A stretch of DNA of 64,000 nucleotides from Suicoccus acidiformans (lineage in GTDB: Bacteria; Bacillota; Bacilli; Lactobacillales; Aerococcaceae), in contig NZ_CP023434.1 of NCBI RefSeq assembly GCF_003546865.1, positions 1,860,001 to 1,924,000 of the forward strand. The letters run 5' to 3'. The position numbers were made by a program, and so were the translations under genes. This document shows positions 60,504 through 64,000 of this stretch, piece by piece. Positions within the stretch are counted from its first letter, which is position 1; each line of letters opens with the position of its first letter. The notes under the pieces were generated by a model that did not search any database, had not been told where the DNA came from, and worked only from the letters and a program-made list of their open reading frames with translations.

Positions 60504-61577
60504 TTATTGGTATTTTCCAAGTGCGAAAGTCACACCCTCATTGGCATAACGCTCTGTTAATACAAATTCACCCGTTTCCTTATGAACTGATGTTTGTGCA
60601 ACAGAACTCACGCCTACGGTCTGCTTTACAAAATTTGATCCTGGATAAAAATCTTCAAACTCTAACAAGTCTTCCTTGCTATAGGTCTCAAAAGGGATAT
60701 TCAAAGACTCTGCTAAATTTATGATTGCGTTTTCTTCTTTCTTTAAATCAATACTTACAATCTTAGTAAGTCCAATAGCTAAGAAGTTATGCTCAAGGCA
60801 GAAAGTTCTAAAATTTGCTGAAAGCACCTCACTATCTACACCTTTGCGACAGCCTACCCCTAGTACATATTTCTTTGGCACTAATTGAGCCAATGCATAG
60901 TCTTCAGGTAATTTTTTACGGTAGGTATCCAGAGCATTCATCCTGACACTAATCATAACAAAACCTGCATAATCTAAAAGTTCATTTACATCAGGAAGAT
61001 TCTTGAAGATTTGGTACCCTGAGGTTGATACCAAATTTAGTTGTGGCTCATTATAAAGTGCAATAACTTGCTCCTCTGCTAAAAGCATATTAAATTGCTC
61101 TGACAAAACTTTCCTTGGTTCATATACACATCCTGCTCCCTTGGCTAGCATATCTAACCCGAGAACACCTTTGTTATCCGTTGCTGTCGTAATAACGGCC
61201 TGAGCACCAAGTTCCTGCGCCAAAGATGTTGCGTATTCATTCGCACCTCCAACATGCCCACTGAGTAAGCTTACAACAAATCTTCCTTGCTCATCTAAGA
61301 GTAACACAGCAGGGTCTTCGTATTTACTTTCTAACATAGGAGCAATACCTCGAATAACGATACCACTCGCCATAATGCAAACTAATGAGTCATATTTTTT
61401 GAAATTCTCTCGAAGTGTCTTGAGCATCTTCCCATCAATCAAACCATACTCCCGGTATTTAGCTTCCAGTGGATCAGCATCATCCCGGGTCTTAACGTAT
61501 AAATCAGCTAGGGGATGCCGAGTTTGAATCCTTCGAGCCAAGTGTCGTCCCTCCTGAGTAATGGCATGAATAGCCAT
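60504..61577 (-). CDS. cbiG: CbiG: cobalt-precorrin-5A hydrolase
   Basis: About 357 residues; opens the lactone and releases the C20 fragment as acetaldehyde. CIMASGIVIRGIAPMLESKY, then RFVVSLLSGHVGGANEYATS and LAQELGAQAVITTATDNKGV are the N-terminal CbiG domain, and KYVLGVGCRKGVDSEVL begins the C-terminal domain. ATG 61577 follows the cbiF stop with AAAGGA upstream and is preferred to frame starts at 61646 or 61619, which lie inside cbiF. Confidence 0.93.
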   Translation of the reverse strand: MAIHAITQEGRHLARRIQTRHPLADLYVKTRDDADPLEAKYREYGLIDGKMLKTLRENFKKYDSLVCIMASGIVIRGIAPMLESKYEDPAVLLLDEQGRFVVSLLSGHVGGANEYATSLAQELGAQAVITTATDNKGVLGLDMLAKGAGCVYEPRKVLSEQFNMLLAEEQVIALYNEPQLNLVSTSGYQIFKNLPDVNELLDYAGFVMISVRMNALDTYRKKLPEDYALAQLVPKKYVLGVGCRKGVDSEVLSANFRTFCLEHNFLAIGLTKIVSIDLKKEENAIINLAESLNIPFETYSKEDLLEFEDFYPGSNFVKQTVGVSSVAQTSVHKETGEFVLTERYANEGVTFALGKYQ

Positions 61578-61587
61578 ACTCTGTCCT

Positions 61588-62346
61588 TTAGTTTCGATAC
61601 TCATGCGAGAAACTTTCATCGTATAATTTCGAGTAATTATACTCACTACCTAAGAAATCCCCAACAAGAATAAGCGCAGTTTTGCGAATTCCAGCTTCTC
61701 TCACCTTGTGACTAATGTCTGCAAGAGTACCTTGAACCACGGCTTCATCTAACCAAGTAGCCTTGTAGATTACTGTAACTGGTGTTTCTATTGAATAACC
61801 GTCAGGCTGAGTTAGCTCAGCTACAACCCCTTCGATGTTCTGAACAGATAAGAAGATAGCCATCGATGTTTGATGTTTAGCAAAACTTGCCAAACTTTCT
61901 TTGTCTGGAACCGGCGTGCGTCCTTCAATTCGAGTAATAATAAGAGACTGACTAATTTCAGGAACCGTATACTCAACACCCAAGCTAGCAGCTGCCCCAA
62001 GAAAAGATGAAACACCCGGAATCACCTGATAATCAATTCCTAGTTTTTGTAACTCTTCGACCTGCTCACGAATAGATCCATACAGCGAAGTGTCTCCCGT
62101 GTGAAGGCGTACGACTCTCTTTCCTTCATCTACTCCTTCACGTGTGATTTCAATAATCTCTTGTAAATTTAATTCTGCTGAATTATAAATAGTGCAATCC
62201 TTCGAGCAGTATTCTAACAAGTCTGGATTGACTAATGAACCGGCATAGATAACAATATCAGCTTTCTCTAAAGCCTGATAGCCTTTTAAAGTAATAAGTT
62301 CTGGATCTCCTGGTCCAGCTCCTACAAATACAACTGGTTCTTTCAT
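61588..62346 (-). CDS. cbiF: CbiF: cobalt-precorrin-4 C11-methyltransferase
   Basis: 252 residues; SAM-dependent methylase. [40 protein letters not shown], and [20 protein letters not shown] are diagnostic of CbiF/CobM. It precedes cbiG, and the next gene upstream in the operon is cbiT, 1 base away. Confidence 0.96.
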   Translation of the reverse strand: MKEPVVFVGAGPGDPELITLKGYQALEKADIVIYAGSLVNPDLLEYCSKDCTIYNSAELNLQEIIEITREGVDEGKRVVRLHTGDTSLYGSIREQVEELQKLGIDYQVIPGVSSFLGAAASLGVEYTVPEISQSLIITRIEGRTPVPDKESLASFAKHQTSMAIFLSVQNIEGVVAELTQPDGYSIETPVTVIYKATWLDEAVVQGTLADISHKVREAGIRKTALILVGDFLGSEYNYSKLYDESFSHEYRN

Positions 62347-62347
62347 A

Positions 62348-62911
62348 CTATTCTCCTTTAACTTCTGTACGGATAATAATTGTCGGATTATTCGGCTTGA
62401 AGTAATGACCTGAGCCTAGAGAATGCCAACAACTTACTTGTAAAAGTCGCATCTCTACTTCCATTCCTAACTGGGTTAAATGCTCATAAGCTTCTAGAGC
62501 GTTCTCCATTAAAATAAAATTTAGTACCAATCTGCCACCAGGACTCAATACGTCAATTGCTTGATCAATAATCTGTGTTAAGTTACGACCACTTCCGCCA
62601 ATAAAAACTGCATCATAAGTTACTTCTGGTAAGCTTATATCGGGGGCAACACCTTCTAGAATTTCAATATTTGATAAGTTAAACTTCTTCTGATTTGACT
62701 GAATTAGCTCAACAGCCTCTGGGTTGCGCTCCACTGCAGTAACTTGCAATTGGGGGTACTCATATGCTGCTTGAATACTGATACTACCAGTTCCTGCTCC
62801 GATATCTAACAAATACTTAGCTTGAGATAAATTCAAAGCATCTATAGTAACCGCACGTACCAATTCTTTAGTCATAGGTACCTTTCCCCGAATAAATTCA
62901 CGATCTCTCAT
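62348..62911 (-). CDS. cbiT: CbiT: cobalt-precorrin-6B C15-methyltransferase (decarboxylating)
   Basis: 187 residues; Rossmann-fold SAM methyltransferase. [20 protein letters not shown] at the start is a CbiT hallmark, [20 protein letters not shown] binds SAM, and [20 protein letters not shown] is conserved. It pairs with CbiE, which in some organisms is fused to it; here they are separate, overlapping by 14 bases. Confidence 0.95.
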   Translation of the reverse strand: MRDREFIRGKVPMTKELVRAVTIDALNLSQAKYLLDIGAGTGSISIQAAYEYPQLQVTAVERNPEAVELIQSNQKKFNLSNIEILEGVAPDISLPEVTYDAVFIGGSGRNLTQIIDQAIDVLSPGGRLVLNFILMENALEAYEHLTQLGMEVEMRLLQVSCWHSLGSGHYFKPNNPTIIIRTEVKGE

Positions 62912-63515
62912 TCAGTACCACCACCACATTCATATCATAGTCTCGATCAGGAACCATATCTAATGAATAACTACAGAGTTGCTCTTCTGGGTAACTGAGT
63001 GCTTCTCCAACAAACATCGTTCCCTTCGCGCCCCTTGTCAATAGCTCCTGAGCAATCTCATAAGGCCCATTCGCTTCATCTGTCACCATCACTAGCTTAG
63101 GCATCCGCACTAGAAAATCATAATTCGGCTGGCGTCCGTGGGCGGATGATAGAAAGCAATCATTCATACTCATAGGAATGCGACTAAATATATATTGCAA
63201 GGAGCTGATGCCTGGATAAATTTCAAAGCTTCCTTCAGGCAAATGCTTCGACAAATAATTCCCAATACCATATATCATGGGATCGCCCGAAGCTAAATAC
63301 ATGACGCTTTGCCCCATTGACTCTTGCTTTAAAAGAAAAGGAACAATTTCTTTGAACGGGAAATCAATTACGCGTTTCTTCTCAAGTTCATCTATTTCAA
63401 TAGTCTCTAATTGACGTGAGCTCCCTAAGATTAGGTCACATTTCCTTGCTAAATCATCAATAACCTTTAATTGAAGTGCCCCATCACCTGGACCAATTCC
63501 TACAATATGAATCAT
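62898..63515 (-). CDS. cbiE: CbiE: cobalt-precorrin-7 C5-methyltransferase
   Basis: 205 residues; SAM-dependent methylase. IHIVGIGPGDGALQLKVIDD at the start, VMYLASGDPMIYGIGNYLSK, IYPGISSLQYIFSRIPMSMN, and SAHGRQPNYDFLVRM are typical. It overlaps cbiD by 4 bases and cbiT by 14. Confidence 0.95.
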   Translation of the reverse strand: MIHIVGIGPGDGALQLKVIDDLARKCDLILGSSRQLETIEIDELEKKRVIDFPFKEIVPFLLKQESMGQSVMYLASGDPMIYGIGNYLSKHLPEGSFEIYPGISSLQYIFSRIPMSMNDCFLSSAHGRQPNYDFLVRMPKLVMVTDEANGPYEIAQELLTRGAKGTMFVGEALSYPEEQLCSYSLDMVPDRDYDMNVVVVLNERS

Positions 63516-64000
63516 AAGGAATACTCCTTTTCTAATTTCACCAAAGATTTTGTTGTAGCAAAGACAGGTTGGTCTTTCAGAAAAGCTATCGCTTCAATCT
63601 CGATGTCAGGATCCCGATATTTGAGCTTTGCTAATGATCTCTGCTTGATTTTCTCGACAAGAACATCATAAACCTGACCATATCCTGCTTCCAGAATAAT
63701 TTCAGCTTGAGACTCCGTTGTAAGTGTATTATTTACTTGCTCTAGTAAATCTAAAGGTGCTCCCAATAAAGCCAGATTAGCAACCATAATTTCATTACGT
63801 CCATCCGCATCTTTGCTGTGCGTTGAGAAAATACCCCCTGCAAGTTTAATAAACTTACCAAAATGACCTACCAAAAGAATTTTGCGAAAGCCAATCCGCA
63901 TCGCCTCCAGTAGTACATACCCTACGAAATTGCTCATCTGTACGACATAAATTGGGTTTAATTGTGTATGCTCTTTTATATAATCTTCCCCATAGTTTCC
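63512..64000 (-). CDS. cbiD: CbiD, C-terminal part (cut by window end)
   Basis: Cobalt-precorrin-5B C1-methyltransferase. The frame stays open to the window edge: residues GNYGEDYIKEHTQL precede the ATG at 63937, so that ATG is not the start. YVLLEAMRIGFRKILLVGHF, then GKFIKLAGGIFSTHSKDADG, and a C-terminal segment ending KLEKEYSL are conserved CbiD blocks. About 163 residues of a protein that is usually about 370 are visible. It is the first visible gene of the corrin operon; cbiC or cbiA may precede it. Confidence 0.95.
   Translation of the reverse strand, partial: GNYGEDYIKEHTQLNPIYVVQMSNFVGYVLLEAMRIGFRKILLVGHFGKFIKLAGGIFSTHSKDADGRNEIMVANLALLGAPLDLLEQVNNTLTTESQAEIILEAGYGQVYDVLVEKIKQRSLAKLKYRDPDIEIEAIAFLKDQPVFATTKSLVKLEKEYSL

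Overview
The window reads as a low-GC Gram-positive of the order Lactobacillales, most like Aerococcaceae or a neighbouring family (inference from strong AGGAGG ribosome binding sites, a class I aldolase, mannose-family PTS genes, PepF, YARHG and MscS relatives, and Firmicutes-type eut and cbi gene orders). Species is not assigned.

Layout. Positions 1-7100 hold scattered housekeeping or accessory genes: an unknown protein, class I fructose-bisphosphate aldolase, PepF, an SDR oxidoreductase with a changed active site, a lone tRNA-Arg, a broken YARHG-domain gene, a candidate structured leader RNA and an amidase. 7143-8013 is a decayed MscS channel gene. 8323-13994 is a striking unit: a three-gene permease / ADP-ribosylglycohydrolase / PfkB kinase operon flanked by two arrays of the same 43-bp hairpin repeat (36 units on one side, 11 on the other, none with an indel). 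14162-19057 is a mannose-family PTS operon that also carries a uroporphyrinogen-decarboxylase-like protein and an M20 dipeptidase. 19268-20476 is an Old Yellow Enzyme relative.

20535-43664 is one long minus-strand ethanolamine block. Reading in the direction of transcription from a TTGACA/TAGAAT promoter overlapped by a cre-like site at 43.7 kb: eutS, eutP, a PduO-type adenosyltransferase, a terminator with a possible ANTAR hairpin, eutG, a second eutS, eutV, eutW, eutA, eutB, eutC, eutL, an eutK-like shell gene, eutE, eutM, a terminator, eutT-like, pduL-like, an unknown eut gene, eutN, eutH, an OYE-family gene, eutJ, a phosphotransacetylase, cobS, cobC, then a cobalamin riboswitch and pduX, cbiB, a shortened cobQ and cobU. 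Shell proteins, encapsulation-peptide-like tails, the coenzyme-B12-dependent lyase, its reactivase and late B12 assembly genes are thus kept together: the microcompartment pathway turns ethanolamine into acetaldehyde, then ethanol or acetyl-CoA and acetyl phosphate.

43752-47233 contains an IS66 element with a perfect 8-bp target duplication, inserted in the arm of a terminator hairpin, next to a frameshifted IS30-family element. 47302-64000 is a second minus-strand operon for tetrapyrrole and anaerobic corrin synthesis: cbiD (cut by the window end), cbiE, cbiT, cbiF, cbiG, cbiH, cbiJ, cobA, cbiK, cbiL, a second adenosyltransferase, precorrin-2 dehydrogenase, a hemA-hemC fusion, hemD, hemB, two nitroreductase genes (one broken) and a BtuFCD/FecBCD-type importer. 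It supplies corrinoid to the ethanolamine lyase. cbiA, cbiC, hemL and cobT are not in the window.

The points most worth a second look are the 43-bp hairpin arrays bracketing a metabolic cassette, the loss of the glutaminase domain from CobQ, the HemA-HemC fusion, a vestigial HemD tail on CobA, a PduL-like protein lacking metal ligands beside a tagged phosphotransacetylase, the PTS/UroD/M20 operon, and the leader RNA before the amidase.
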